A stretch of DNA of 64,000 bases from Acanthococcus lagerstroemiae. Lineage: Eukaryota; Arthropoda; Insecta; Hemiptera; Eriococcidae. Shown one piece after another: positions 21,124 to 33,019 of the stretch; the first letter of the stretch is position 1; each line of letters opens with the position of its first letter. The DNA lies in the NCBI GenBank assembly GCA_031841125.1, contig CM063111.1, positions 54,187,535-54,251,534 on the forward strand, given 5' to 3'. Under the pieces are notes generated by a model. That model saw only the letters and a list, made by a program, of their open reading frames with translations. It did no database searches and had not been told where the DNA came from. A program made the position numbers and the translations under genes.

Positions 21124-23245
21124 CGGGGCCGGCGCAAGGGCCATGCCAAACATGCAGCCGCATGGTGCGCCGTCCTGGCTGGGGCGCCGCGCCGGCAGAG
21201 CCAGAGGGGTTGTGTTTTTTTTTTTCAGTTCTAAAATCATAATTTTGTTTATATTTTAAACTGTCCGACTGTCGATATTTTATATAACTGCTCAGCACTA
21301 AGCTGAAAAGCAAAAGACAATCAATTGTAACATCCACAAAATCCCTGCCAAAACAACGACTTTGGCTAAGTGCACACTCGTACTACATCTGGTCTATAAC
21401 ACTTGTAGTTTGGTTTGTCCGTGCAGTTCCAGGAGAAGAAGTAAACGTGAGGGAACATTTTCTTGGATTTGTTCAGATCTCGGATACACCTGGGCAGGGG
21501 TTGACAGGCTTGCTTGTTAGACGAGCTCTCAAAGAGAGGAATACCCGTACAAAATATGCGCGGCCAAAGAATACGACAATGGGTCAAACATGAAGGGAAA
21601 GAGTGTAGGCGTACAAAAAAGGATTCTTGACCTTACCCCACGAGCTTTCTTTGTTCCTTTCGGAAGCCATTCGCTAAACCTTGTTGTCAATGATGCAGCA
21701 CTTTCCTGCACTGTAGCTGGGCACTTCTTCAGCAATATTCAGGAGGTTTATAACTTTTTTTCTGGATCTACCCATAGATGGAGTATACTAACAAATCATG
21801 TAAAGAGTTTGACTGTAAAACCTCTAAGTGAAACCCGCTGGGAGAGCAAGATAAACGCCCTTGAACCTCTGCGATACCACATTGATGAGGTTTATGACGC
21901 TATCTATGAAGCAACTTCAAATTCCATTCAAATTCCAAGATTGATGCGTTTGGAAAAAGTACCGCTATGGGAATTGCCAAGGAAATCATAGATTTCAAAT
22001 TTCTCTGCTGTTTGGTCGTTTGACATGATGTCTTGTTTAAAATTAATTTAGTAAGCAAAACACTACAGAAGAAAACAGTGAATCTGCAGAGCGCTTCGAA
22101 ACTAAGTGAAAGTGTCAAGACTTTTTTGGAGAACACGAGGTCGGAAAATGGACTGAATAGTGGTATTACAGACGCAAAGGAACTGGCTGAAAAACTAGAA
22201 ATCGATCCAGAGTTCTCTGATGAAGTTGTGGTCAGGCCAAGAAAGATCAAAAGGTAATTTTCCTGTGAAGGTAAAGATGAACCTGTGAAGGCGGGAAAGG
22301 AATCTTTCAAAGTATAAACTTTTTTTTTTTTTGTAGTTCTCGATACTACAATTAATTCATAGTCAGAAAGGTTTAAACAGATGGAAAATCATAGCAAACA
22401 TTTCGAATTCCTTTATGACATCAAACAGTTGGAAAAATGTGAAAAAGATGCAATCAAAGAAAAGTGCAAAAACCTACAATCAGTTTTGACAACTGATCAC
22501 AAGAGTGACGTCAACGGAAATGAACTACTGGGTGAAAAGTCATAATCTTAGCTTCAATGTTGTCCAAAAATAGCTGCCCCAAAACAACACTGTCTTATAT
22601 TACAACAAACCGTCTGATTGACATACTTCCCAATGTATATGTAGCATTGAGAATTTTGCTTACCCTCCCGGTGTCAGTGGCCATCGGAGAAGGGAGTATT
22701 TTAAATAGAAGATTATCAAAAATTACCTTCGATCGACCCTTTCTCAGGACCATCTAAGTGGGGTGGCCACGCTTGCAGTTGAACACCAGATTCTAAGTAC
22801 AATTGAAACGAATTCATTTTCGAAAGACTTTGCCAAACTTAGGGCAAGAAAAGTTTGTTTCTGAATGTTTCCAAACTTGTGTTTGTAAAAGTCTTTTATT
22901 ATTCACAAAAGAAGAAAAAGTGAATTGGCACACCCTACACATGGAATATTACCAAGTTCACTCACACTCAGAAGTGGACAATAAGTCATTTTGTTTACCA
23001 ATCTAAATATAATATACGTTATTAGGGTTGTTATTTTCTTTGTTCATAAAAAGTCTTTTATGATACGTATTATTCTAATTAGTTAGTTTTTATTTAGTGT
23101 CAATATAAAATATACGATATGTATTTGTAAATATTAAACCGTCAAATAGATTTTTTCCCCAAAAAATAAAAAGTTATTTCTCTCATAAGGGGGGGGGGGC
23201 AAACCCTGATCTCGCATGTGCCTAAAAAAACTGGAACCGGCTCTG
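21124..23245 (+). mobile_element. decayed hAT transposon with 8-bp TSD (7/8 match)
   Basis: The left end CGGGGCCGGCGCAAGG and the inverted right end CAGAGCCGGTTCCAGT are recognisably related. The flanks are CTGATGTC (21116-21123) and CTGACGTC (23246-23253), seven of eight identical. Coding remnants of a hAT transposase in several frames fill the interior. At about 2.1 kb it is shorter than a complete relative and has lost the N-terminal zinc-finger region. Confidence 0.75.
21425..22860 (+). pseudogene. broken hAT (ZMYM1-like) transposase
   Basis: In order along the plus strand, in changing frames: FLGFVQISDTPGQGL (about 21460), GSNMKGKSVGVQKRIL (about 21580), FFVPFGSHSLNLVVNDAA (about 21650), LSETRWESKINALEPLRYHI, LQSASKLSESVKTFLENTRS (about 22085), then LPNVYVALRILLTLPVSVA (about 22630), LSKITFDRPFLRT and a final VEHQI segment. 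The GSHSLNLVVNDAA and TRWESK motifs correspond to the CAAHSFSL and CPARW motifs of the intact relative at 16888-19654. It is a different subfamily and has at least three frameshifts or stops. Confidence 0.85.
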
Positions 23246-23316
23246 CTGACGTCCAGCTTTCACGTCCACGAGTAAAATACTGACATGAAAATTGAAAACC
23301 AACAATAGAGTGAGAT

Positions 23317-23580
23317 GAGGGACGTATCGATGGGGGAAGCTCCCCTCCCCCTCGCTGTAAGAAATTTTTAACTCGGCAATTGGGAAAATTTATCATTTTA
23401 GTCAGCCCAAGTAGGGAAATTTCTGTATAGTTGGGAAAATCCAACAAGTCAAATGTTATACGAACTTGGGAATTTTGAGTTGAAAAGTTAGGAAAATCCA
23501 ACAATTGGTAATTTTGAGTTGAATCAGTTGGGACTTTCACCCACCCCCTCCCCCAGGAGAAACTCTTAGGTACTTCCCTG
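23317..23580. mobile_element. 264-bp hAT-like MITE, GGGACGTA ends
   Basis: The left end is GAGGGACGTATCGATGGGGG and the inverted right end is GTACTTCCCTG. The flanks are AGTGAGAT (23309-23316) and AGTGAGAC (23581-23588), seven of eight identical. The interior has repeated GGGAAAATCCAACAA and GGGAATTTTGAGTTGA motifs. A relative lies at 45660-45871 and a partial inverted copy is inside 59942-60663. Confidence 0.75.
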
Positions 23581-23588
23581 AGTGAGAC

Positions 23589-24588
23589 AGTATGATGGCC
23601 TAAGCCGACCCTCTCGCATGAAGTAAAAATGAGAGAAAGAATGTAACATAAATGTCAGTTCAGTTCTAAAATATGTACCAGTCTATCTGTCTGTCGCATT
23701 GCCTGGCTGTGTCGAACTGCCAGACTGTCCGACTACCTCTTCTCTCGATTTAGCAGATTAGAGTGAGGAATTTGATTTTTTTTCTCAAGATTTTTGGGAT
23801 AAAGGAAGAGTACAATTTTCATAGTTAACATTCGGTTTTAGGGTCGGCTACGAGTAGCCGAGCCTATTACAATCGCTATTTTTCTTCTTTGAACTTCTTT
23901 TTCCAGTGTGATCTGAGTCACAGTTCAGTTCACTGGCCCCTTATTTTCAAGAAAACAGTTAGCTGAAACTGTTGAATCAGGGTTTGAAAGCAATTTTCAA
24001 ATCTGACCTCATATGGTGCATCGAGGGGAGAAGGGACTGAGCAAAAATTCAAGTGATTCTCATTATTTTTAACGTTTGAATTATCGATCTTGGAACCATA
24101 TAAATTGAAGACCATGTGATAAGAATCACTCGAATTGCCTTTCACACCCCTCCCCAGACGCTATATGAGACCAGACTTAAAGCCGCCCTAATTAGATTCA
24201 GGAACCTAAAAAATCTATGAATCAATGCACGTCGAGAAAATACCTAAAATTCGGTTTCAACCCCTTTTTGCCCTCGGTGCCATCCTGGGAGACCTTTAGA
24301 AAATAACAATCCTTGTCTACATAAATTCGCGCGGAACAGAAACTATTTCGGAAACAAAATTACGGAAATCCTTCGGCCATAAAAATAGGGTAAGTACACA
24401 AGGTACCCCCGTCACCACAGATTCTTAATTACTATATAAATCTTTGTGTATATTTTCTAAGTGCTATTATTTTCTTTCATTATTATATTTTTATACTTTT
24501 ATTCTATCCTATTTTATTTCTCATTTTCCTTTAGTTTCCTTTTCGTTTCTTTACTCAATTACTAAGCTTCCATTTTAACTAAGTAAGC

Positions 24589-24591
<3 letters not shown>
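23589..24591. other. unassigned non-coding sequence
   Basis: No gene seen. A short perfect hairpin GGCTAC-GA-GTAGCC sits near 23853, and AT-rich sequence leads to the LINE poly(T) at 24592. Confidence 0.35.
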
Positions 24592-24622
<31 letters not shown>

Positions 24623-24750
24623 GTTTATTGTTTATTTTCAACAATAAGGAGATTAACTTAACAAATACTTATTTCTTTACGAGGAGGTAGCCCTTTTACC
24701 TTGCGGTTTATCAGAGCTACCTCCATGTGAGTTCGAGTATTACATATTTC

Positions 24751-27700
24751 TTATGTGCTAGGTTTCGTTTTTAATAATATTGTTACATTCTTAACATAAT
24801 TTTTAAAATCTTTTTTGTTCAAGGTTGTGAGGTCAGTCATTACTAAGTTCATCTCATGTCTCTGGATTGTGTTTTGAAAGAAGGTGCAGTTTTTTATGTG
24901 CATTGGGTTGTCTGTTTCATTTTGGTTGCAGTTTGTGCAAGTACTGTCACTTTTTACTTTAATTTTGTCTGTTAAATATTGGTTGAAGTTGCCGTGTCCA
25001 GTCAAAAATTGAGTGAAGTAAAAATTTGTTTCAAAGTAAGTGCATTTTAGCCGGTTGCGAATGTTGGGTAGAAAAAGTTTTGTTATTTGTCCAGTTTCTG
25101 CTTCATTATATCTAATCTGCCATTCTTGGGTTATTGTTTCTTTAATTTGAGTATATTGTCCCTGGTGGTTTGTCTGGAGTGTTTGTTTTTATTGTGTTCG
25201 ATTTTTACTTTCTTGATCATATTTGTCTGTTTAATTTGCAGATCAACTGGGAGAATTCCAGCGATCACATTTGTAGATGAAAAAGATATAGTTTTATAAC
25301 CTGAAATTATGCTGATCAAGATGTGTCGTTGTAGGCTTAGTAACCTGCCTGTAGTTATCTGAGTAATATTTTTTGCATAGGATAATGAAGCATATTCAGT
25401 TAGTGATCGAAAGATAGCATTATATAGGGTTATTCTGTTTTTGAAATCATATCCATAGGTATTTCCGTAAAGCGCGCGGAAGGTATTAAAGTACTTCTTT
25501 GTTTTAACTATTACATTTTCAACATGTTTTGAAAAGTTTAAGTTCTGGTCTATAATAACGCCAAGATATTTTAATTCAGGTTTTATAACTAAGACTTTAT
25601 TATTGATCTTAATGTGTTGTAGTAAGCTACTTTCAACTTCTAATTTATCATATTTTTTGGACAATAGTACTGCTTGGGTTTTTTCTTCATTTATGTTCAA
25701 TCCTAATTTTTTAATACTATCGTTTATGTTCTTAATGCAATGGTTGATGAGATTGAATTCAGAACCATTTGTTCCAATAATTAACATTAAATCATCAGCA
25801 TAACTTAAAAGCCGTACATTATTAAAAGAAGGAAAGTTATTATGAACTAAGGACATGGCAACATTAAACAGGAGTGGGCCAAGAACAGAGCCCTGTGGTA
25901 CGCCGGATTCAAGTTTCTTATTTACGGCGACATTACCTTCAGTAGTGTAATAATTAACGGTTCTGTTCACCAAAAAATTCTTTGTTAGGATAAGCAATTC
26001 ATTTGGAACGCCGTTTCTTTCTAAAATTTCAAGAATACTAGACCATTTTATTTTATCGAAGGCACCGGAGACGTCAAAACTGACTAGAAGAACATGTCTA
26101 GTGCGAGATTGAAATAACTCAATGATTTCGATTAGAGTACTAATTGCATGTTCTGTCGATTTGTTCTTTCTGTATGCGTACTGGTTATCGTTGTATATTG
26201 AATTCTTCTCGATTTCGGCCTCTAAGAGAGATTTAATGATCTTTTCGTAGACTTTTCCTATTGCAGGTAATAAAGTGATGGGTCTGTAAGATAATGGATT
26301 CGTTGGGTCTTTGCCTGGTTTATTTAGTAATTTAATTTTTCCTGTTTTCCAGGAAACAGGAAAATATAGAAAGTCTAAACATCTTTGAAAGAGCAAATCA
26401 AAGAAACCAGGAAGGTGCTTGTGAAAGATTTTAACCATTTTATTTGAAATTTCGTCGTGTCCATTTGCTTTCCTGTTGTTTAGGTTTTTAATTATTTTTG
26501 TCAATTCTGTAGAGTTAATTTTGTATTTCTGAGTGCAGTTATTCGGGTAGTCTTGAATTATATCATTGATTTCTGGAAACATGGTGGAAAAAATACATTC
26601 GTATTTTTTACACTCTTCGAATATTGTCTTACCGTTGAAATTTAAAGGTGGTATTATTAGTCTTTTGGTTTTGCAAGTTACAATTTTATAAGGGGTTCCC
26701 CAGGCTTTAGACGATTTGACCAGTTCTTCCCAGGCCTTTGTTTTTGCAGTCATTATATCATTTTTATACTTCTTACGTATTAGATTCAATTTTGTTTTGC
26801 AAGTTTGGTATGAGATCAAGTTTTGATCTTTTAGTCTGTGAATTTTACGAGTTAAAGTCTTAATTTTACGTTTGGTTTTATCAAGTTCATTGTTCCACCA
26901 AGTTTTGGACTTGATTTGAGTATGTTTGGAGCACTCCGTTATTAGCTGTCTGAGCGTTTCATTGAAATTCGAAATTATTTCTTCTAGTTCCTGATGATTG
27001 CTACATTCCACAAGGAGTTCAACGTATTTCGCGAAATCACCATGTGCAATTTTTTCGGTTAGTATCTTATAGTTTATGGTTTTAATCTGTCTGGTTGTAT
27101 TTAAGTAGCCGGGATTTCTAATTGATTTGTGGACGAGCACAAAAGTAACCTTTTTATGTGGAGAAAGAGTGGAGTCTGTGACAGCAAAGTTTGATATTTT
27201 ATTGGTGATTTCGGGGGTTGTAAGGACTAAGTCTATTATGCTGTTTCCATTACTGTTTTGGAAGGTATATTGTCCATACTTATTATGTATTGCTAGATTG
27301 TTTTCAAAAATAAATTTTTCAAAATATTCTGTTCTCCTTTTAATGTTGCTATAAACGCTGTCTTTAATTTTTTCTAGCATCTTCGTTCTTACATTGAAGT
27401 CCCCTAAGATAAGTAGGTTTTTTGAAGTTCTGTTCCTCAATAAGGAATCAATTTTGTCTACTTTGGTTTCTATCTCATCATTAGGGGAAAAGTAGCAAGC
27501 TATGATAGTTATATTAAATAACGATATAATAACTGAGTAGGGCTCAGTTAATAACAATATGGGATTTAAATGTTGTTGGTATGCAATGGACACGTCTTTT
27601 TGAAGAAAACAATGATAATCAGGAGGAAGCCCGAATAATTTATTATTTCGTATATTAGGTTCTGTGAGTACTTTGATGTCATGTCTGTCCAGTGTAAGAT

Positions 27701-27773
27701 ATTCAGCTTGTTGAGCAGGACTTCTGTTAACATTGAGTAATGAGAAATTTAACTGTTCATAAGTCGGTGTCAT
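24751..27773 (-). pseudogene. LINE ORF2: endonuclease + reverse transcriptase, one frameshift
   Basis: An 880-codon frame (27773-25131) starts MTPTYEQLNFSLLNVNRSPA. APE-type endonuclease motifs follow: VLTEPN, LLILGDFNVR and SPHKKVTFVLV. The reverse transcriptase has KANGHDEISNKMVK, YRPITLLPAIGKVYEKII, QYAYRKNKSTEHAI, SFDVSGAFDKIKW, GVPQGSVLGPLLFNVA and an intact catalytic LLSYADDLMLI (25791-25802 encodes YADD). An indel near 25170-25200 moves the reading frame. The continuation on the minus strand reads IKETITQEWQIRYNEAETGQ, then TGHGNFNQYL and CTNCNQNETDNPMH down to 24751, giving the C-terminal cysteine/histidine motif. The TGHG..C..C..H tail and the FDVSGAFD wording favour the R1/I group. 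One lesion is visible, so this copy is young or well preserved. Confidence 0.88.
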
Positions 27774-27926
27774 AGTGGTTTAGAGTTATTAATTATTATG
27801 CTAAACAATAAGACTATAAAAGAATAGTTACCTTACATCTAAAAACAAATTCTTTTGCTGTTATTATATAAGAATTGACAGAAGTAATGCTAACGTTTAT
27901 CAACTATGAGGAGCGGCAGTGCTAGT

Positions 27927-28143
27927 TTAATAGTCATATCTTCTTTCTAAAGATTTACGTAGTCTATTATACGTCGGACAGTCGACATTGAAAAGTCTAT
28001 GTTTCGAGATTTTCACGGCTTCAGTGCTTGCGTCAGGCATGCACACGCCTTTTTTAATTTCACGACTCACGTGGTCGAAGAAGCAGTTCGGGCAGTGACC
28101 ATCGTCTTTCAACTTCACGCATTTTGATAGGCTTTTTTCATCA
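27927..28143 (-). pseudogene. possible LINE ORF1 C-terminal remnant
   Basis: The open stretch reads CKIDEKSLSKCVKLKDDGHC and PNCFFDHVSREIKKGVC, then VDCPTYNRLRKSLERRYDY and a stop. Spaced cysteines with C-x2-C, a histidine and a final CPTY..R resemble the zinc-knuckle end of LINE ORF1 (gag-like) proteins, and it lies directly upstream of ORF2 on the same strand. A stop bounds it on the N-terminal side. It could instead be unrelated; the pattern is not a canonical CCHC. Confidence 0.35.
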
Positions 28144-31122
28144 ATCTTGCAGGAGTCTTCCCTATGCCTCTAGCTTTTATTGGCTCTGAATTGTTGCGAG
28201 GCGGCTAAATAAATTCGTACAAACAAGAAGTCAAAATTAAATTTAGCGACACTAAAACTTACAAATCAAGCACCGTGTCCTCAGATTACCAAAAAACAGC
28301 TTTCCTCCTCTTGGGTGTCACCTTGAGGTCGAACGCCAAATAAATGTCGAAATCTGATCCACGAACTTGAAGCCCTATAAATCGAGTATCGTATCGAAAA
28401 ACTTAGTTACCAATTTTCTAGGCCCTTTTCTGGGATTACACTATGAGAGGTGGGGTGGGGAAGGGCAATTGTCAGTCATTATGGTACAGTAATCTATTCT
28501 TAAAGGATGTCACATATAAGGTGTATGGTCTACACCCGCATTTTTTAGCTTTCCCCTACGTATTTTTTTACAAGAAGGGAAGAGGAATATTGTGCATGAG
28601 TCAAGATTATCCGATGGAGCACAAATTTTGCACTTATTAGTTTTAGAGGGAGGATAGCAAATGGAGAGAAAGACAAATACCAAATGAAAATCGACAAAAT
28701 GATGACAACCTTAATGGAAATGTTCGAGAAAACTCCCACAAAGTTTAGAGAAATCTCAGGGAACTTTGACTAAGGCTTGATCGATCTTACAGTTTAAAAA
28801 AAGTTTCAATCAAGCATGGCAGGTCTGAGCAAGTCTGGCACAGTCGTAAAGAACCTTAAACAAGTTTCGAACAGTCTTTGCGAGTTTCAAGCTGTCTTCA
28901 CCAAGTATGAAAAGGGTGTTGAAAATCTTGGTCAAGCCTTGAAAAGTTCTTCGTCAGTACACGTTTTTAGTTCTTAAAACGCCAATTATCAAACTCCGAT
29001 CGCCTGTTCTAAAATACATCAGATTTTTCCACACGTCAACGATTCTGAAATCAATCCAAATACCTCTTTCTTGGAATGGAAATTAACAGCCTCCCGTTGC
29101 TCTCCCTCTGTACCTCCATCTGTCGTATGACGAACTCCCAGCTGAGCTGGAACTCGAATCGAAAACAGGAAGCCGCGAAGTACGACAATTTTCGCCAACA
29201 TAGATTTCATCGCGGATTCCCGACGATGATCTCACCCACTTATCAGAAACCCTACTTTTCACCCCCTCTCATGCCACATGTAAACGACTCCGAATATCCC
29301 AGCCTATGCTGTCGAAAAACCAGAAGATACACGGCTACACGGAACTCGTACAGATCACCAAGAAGACTAGAACCCAAAACGAACGACCACAAGAAACAAC
29401 TTCTTTGGATGACCAGTCAGCTGTCAAATCATTGGCAGTCGTTCGACATAAAAACGGTGTATACAAATCAATAATCAGAGCTACAGTCGACATGCGAAAG
29501 ATGGAACGCGCAGCATATCGAGCAAGAACAACTGGCAGTAGACCACAATCCACCGTCTCCGGACGTATAAAGGTGAGCTCGTGAGCCCGTCACGTCACTT
29601 TCATCCGTGGCATACGCTCGATTTACATGTTATTGACTTAACCAAGAACCAACACGACATCAATCACCCGTACACGCATGTATTCTTCTCGGGCCACTAA
29701 ATCACTCTCTCGATCCTCTCGATGGCAGATCAATCGAACAATACATTCGGCGTTTTCGAGTAACGATCGCGCCGTCGCCATTATTCATCCGATGTCTCGT
29801 CCCAGGAACCAGTTTTCATCTCCAGTCTTGTTTCAGGGGGAATGGGGGCAGGGGATAACTATGAACATTCTTAGGGGCTCAACTGGGACAGAGGTTAACA
29901 ATAAGTTCTCCGCCGGATGCTCTCATTTGCCCCCTCTCGGTTCGAGCCAGATTTCGATCTTTGCTCCGATCTGAATCACAAAAACTGGACTCCAACATGC
30001 TGATTTTGAGTTGCCGACCCAAGGGATATTGATGGTGGTTCTAAACCTTAGTCTTCACTTGGCTTCAATCTGCAGATCGACCCCGACTGCTTCCAGACAG
30101 AACATGAAATTTACTGACGCTACGGAGACGCGCTACAAAACAGACTCAAAAGCTTAAAGATTCCAGGTCTCTTTTGACATGATTCTATGACTTCGATACT
30201 CTATCGGATCAGTATCGATATTATTCGATTACACTGCACGTGCTGAAATTTTGGGCTACAGTATGACGCTGACGACTCGATCACTTTAACCCGTGAGGTT
30301 CAAATAACGCAGGTTGACCTTCGCCGACAGGGAAGAGACCTCGAAACCGCACCGCATCATTCGTATAAGGAAGAACGATATGGAAAAACAAAAATTTTTC
30401 CTGTACCGCAAACCGGTTCGGAGTTGCATCGCGTGCATTCAGCGATTAAGCCTCGAAGCGCATCAACAACGTTCGTCGCCGACAACGTTATGGCACTGCC
30501 AGTTATATATTACGCCTGCGAATAGACGGATCTGCAACTCATTCAACAGCGATGAGTGTTACGCCTCTGGACAGACACATCTGCAATCCGGCCAACAGTA
30601 ATGAGCATGAAATTGTCGGAAAGGTGAATTTACGGCACATGCGTGACAGGAGGCGACATGCAGTCTAGCGCAGCGGGCTGATGATTAATTTGCATAAACG
30701 ACATTTCGTAGGCACATTCTACCAGCGCTTAATCGTTGATTCGTAACTGTAGGTCGATAGAGTTGCATGATTGGCGGTAAAGGCAAATTAAACCCGCAAT
30801 GAGGTGAGGGTTTCTCTAGAGTCGATTCTGGTATTCAGTCTGGCTCCAGCAGAACTTCAGATCTACAGATGTATCCATCATACAGACGCTTGGACACAGC
30901 AGTAATGCAATAACAAAGGGACATATGGGTCGAAGTCACACAATCACACGAACACGATAACCACTTTTCCAGGAAAAATTGGGAGATTGAATAGGCTGAA
31001 ATCCTGAACCCAAACTCGTTGATTTAGTTCGACTGAATCAACTTCCAATTCGACAGTTTGGTAAGCTGGACCCAAAATCGTGATCCAACAACTGGTATAG
31101 ATTAAAATAAAATTGAACTTAC
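28144..31122. other. intron-like sequence downstream of the GoLoco exon
   Basis: No transposon ends were paired here. There are short runs rich in AAGTCTT/AGTTTC-like words (28750-28970). A plus-strand frame (29199-29576) ends at a GTGAGC donor-like site, but its product is not recognised and it would be antisense to the host gene. I read this mostly as unique intronic sequence. Confidence 0.4.
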
Positions 31123-31212
31123 CTTAAAATATGCCGGAAGCACACACCGCTGGTCATCTAGACGGCTGCACTGTACCCTCTCCAATAACTCGAATAAGTC
31201 GTGCGTTGTACC
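31123..31212 (-). CDS. Rapgap1: host exon with GoLoco motif, probably Rap1GAP N-terminal region
   Basis: On the minus strand a TTTTGTTGCAG acceptor is followed by exactly 30 codons (phase 0 to 0) and an AAG|GTAAGT donor. The peptide includes HDLFELLERVQCSRLDDQRC and then VLPAYFK. The F-x2-LL-x3-Q-x2-R-[LM]-D-[DE]-Q-R pattern is the GoLoco (GPR) motif, which binds GDP-bound G-alpha-i/o and blocks nucleotide release. Among GoLoco proteins, the layout DLFE..Q-SR-DDQRC followed by a proline and a hydrophobic-K exon end matches the N-terminal motif of Rap1 GTPase-activating protein. Pins/LGN and Loco/RGS12 motifs differ downstream. The catalytic RapGAP domain would lie in later exons, none visible here. 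The GoLoco call is firm; Rap1GAP is a strong inference from family knowledge. Confidence 0.8.
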
Positions 31213-31714
31213 CTGCAACAAAATATTGTCGAATATTAGGAACGAAACCGAGAAATACGAAAATATCCACTGGTCAGTTGAGCGCTCGTATATAACCGAG
31301 AACGTTTCTTGGCCAGCAATTCTAGCCAAATTTCGGGCATTCAAGAGGTTAGAGACATGAAATTGAGAATTTAAGAAGAGAATTCATTTCAGCTACATAC
31401 GTCCCGTCCTAACAAATATTCTCTTCTGTGAATCTTTGAGAAACTGGACAAGGGCTCTTGAAAATCTTTTAGTCTCTTGTTATTCCAATTGGCGTCGCTG
31501 GACAGTCAATTTGTGGACTCCATGAAATCGACTTTTCAAGTTTTAAATAAAAAACGCAGAATATAATAATTCAATACGTGAAAAGAGGCGCGGATACATG
31601 TGGGAGGCAAAAGGGCAATTGCCTTTTCCGCACCATCCAGAAGGACAAATTGAAATTGACAACGGTTTAAAACAGGGAAACGGAAGAAAAGAAATTATAA
31701 CATCAAAATAATAT
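31213..31714. other. start of the large host intron
   Basis: No gene or repeat recognised between the GoLoco exon acceptor and the RTE scrap. The short frame running upstream of the exon is intronic read-through. Confidence 0.4.
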
Positions 31715-32140
31715 AAAAACAGCAATTCTAGGCGTAAGGAGAAGAGACAAAATTAAGTTATCAAAAATATAAAATCCAAATTGAAGTACAATATCAACTT
31801 CCTGCACGCGATAAGGCGATTGAAGTGAGACTCAGCTGGTCACGTGGCCAGGATAGAAAACAGGAGATGGGCAAAAAAGTCTCGGTTTGGTTTACAAAGG
31901 GAGGGGGAGAAGAAAATGAAAGGAAAACAAAAGACAAGATGGAGGGACGAAATTGATAAGCTATTTGGCCATGGGCAGTACAAAAGAATCGCACAAAACA
32001 GGGGGGAATGGAATCGCCTGAGGGAGGCCTTTGCCCAACAAAGGGCAACTTAACCTAGCTAAATATATATTTACGAGTAGATTCAAGATTTTGGACTAAG
32101 GAAAAAATAATAAATAATAATAAAGGCTATTTTGATTTGA
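31715..32140 (+). pseudogene. 3' scrap of an RTE LINE
   Basis: The plus-strand translation gives LGVRRRDKIKLSKI near 31720. After a stop and frame change it gives GHVARIENRRWAKKS, KQKTRWRDEIDKLF and LREAFAQQRAT (frame 31844-32053). This is the same C-terminal tail as in the RTE copies at 6079-6315 and 56101-56400 (GHVAR, TRWRDE, EAYAQ-WA). The end is marked by AATAATAAT near 32105. It is 5' truncated and not functional. Confidence 0.75.
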
Positions 32141-32164
32141 TTTGTTTGAAAACAGGAAAGTCCT

Positions 32165-32290
32165 GCCTAGTCTCATCCCAGGCCAGCTGGAGTTACAGGA
32201 AATTCCGAGTCTCAGACCGTTTAGCAGGAGTCTTAAAGGAAATTCCGATTCTCAAATTAGCCAGTTGGAGTCTTAGAGAGAATTCTAAAC
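32165..32290. repeat. ~50-bp imperfect tandem repeat
   Basis: The block GCCAGCTGGAGT followed by AGGAAATTCCGAGTCTCA recurs as AGCAGGAGTCTTAAAGGAAA and TTAGCCAGTTGGAGTCTTAG. Three diverged copies lie head to tail. Confidence 0.55.
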
Positions 32291-33019
32291 AGGTACAAAA
32301 GGTATGAATCTTAAAGAGTCCTAGAAAGTCTTCAGCAAGTCTGTTCCTTCAAACATTGGAAAGCTTTGAAAATTTCAGAGCTTATCCTCAAAACTGTTTG
32401 CATAAGTCCCTTGTGTCTCAGAAAGAAAACCTAAAAACTCACACGTTTTGCTAATTTTGTGGTAGGAGCTAAACGCACCCAAAATCAGTTTTTTGTACAA
32501 AAAAAAACCCACACACACACACACACAAAATCGAATACAGGAAAACATATTTTAAACAAATATGTATTATTTTTCGTAAAACTTCACATACAAGATTGTT
32601 TTCAATTTTTCCATAACCACCGTAAAACTCTCAGAAAATGGGATCAAAATATTTCTCCCTGCTATACATTACCACAGGTCTTATTGAGAAACACATCTAG
32701 ACTGTGGTCATTTTTTTTTTTTCAGTATCACCAATTTTTGGGACCAGTTGACGTGCAGATTGTCATTGAACATGCTTCTCAACGTCCTAGAATTTTTCCC
32801 CAGCCCTCCCCAAGCCTTTGTATAACACGCCAACAACACTGTATTTTCGCGTTTTGCTTAATTTTTAAAACTTTTAATTCAAGAAAATTTTATAACTTAC
32901 ACAAGTGAGAGAAAGTGTACAAAGCGATAACTTGGATTTTAAGTATGAAATTCGTTATTTTTTGTATCTGTTTTCTTCTAACCTAAAATCTGAGCCCTCC
33001 TGATGGAGGTGAGGGTCAA
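32291..33019. other. intron-like sequence with a short (CA)n
   Basis: No gene. A (CA)n run at about 32510-32527 is the only clean repeat. The 149-aa plus frame 32459-32908 runs through that microsatellite and a T run and has no family features. Confidence 0.35.

Larger units (their letters stand above)
24592..28143 (-). mobile_element. nearly complete R1/I-like LINE with poly(A) tail
   Basis: On the minus strand the element runs from an ORF1-like remnant (about 28143-27927), through a long ORF2 (27773-24751), to a 3' UTR and a poly(A) tail seen as about 26 T's at 24592-24618. The order ORF1, a short gap of about 150 bp, then ORF2 is normal for this class. No target duplication could be confirmed, partly because the 5' end is not defined. 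Confidence 0.8.

Noticed and set aside
20861..21337. Overlapping 130-150-aa frames on both strands
   Set aside because: They run across the left end of a hAT element and have no family motif or splice context.
24592..24618. A plain poly(T) microsatellite
   Set aside because: It sits exactly at the 3' end of a minus-strand LINE and is the poly(A) tail of that element.
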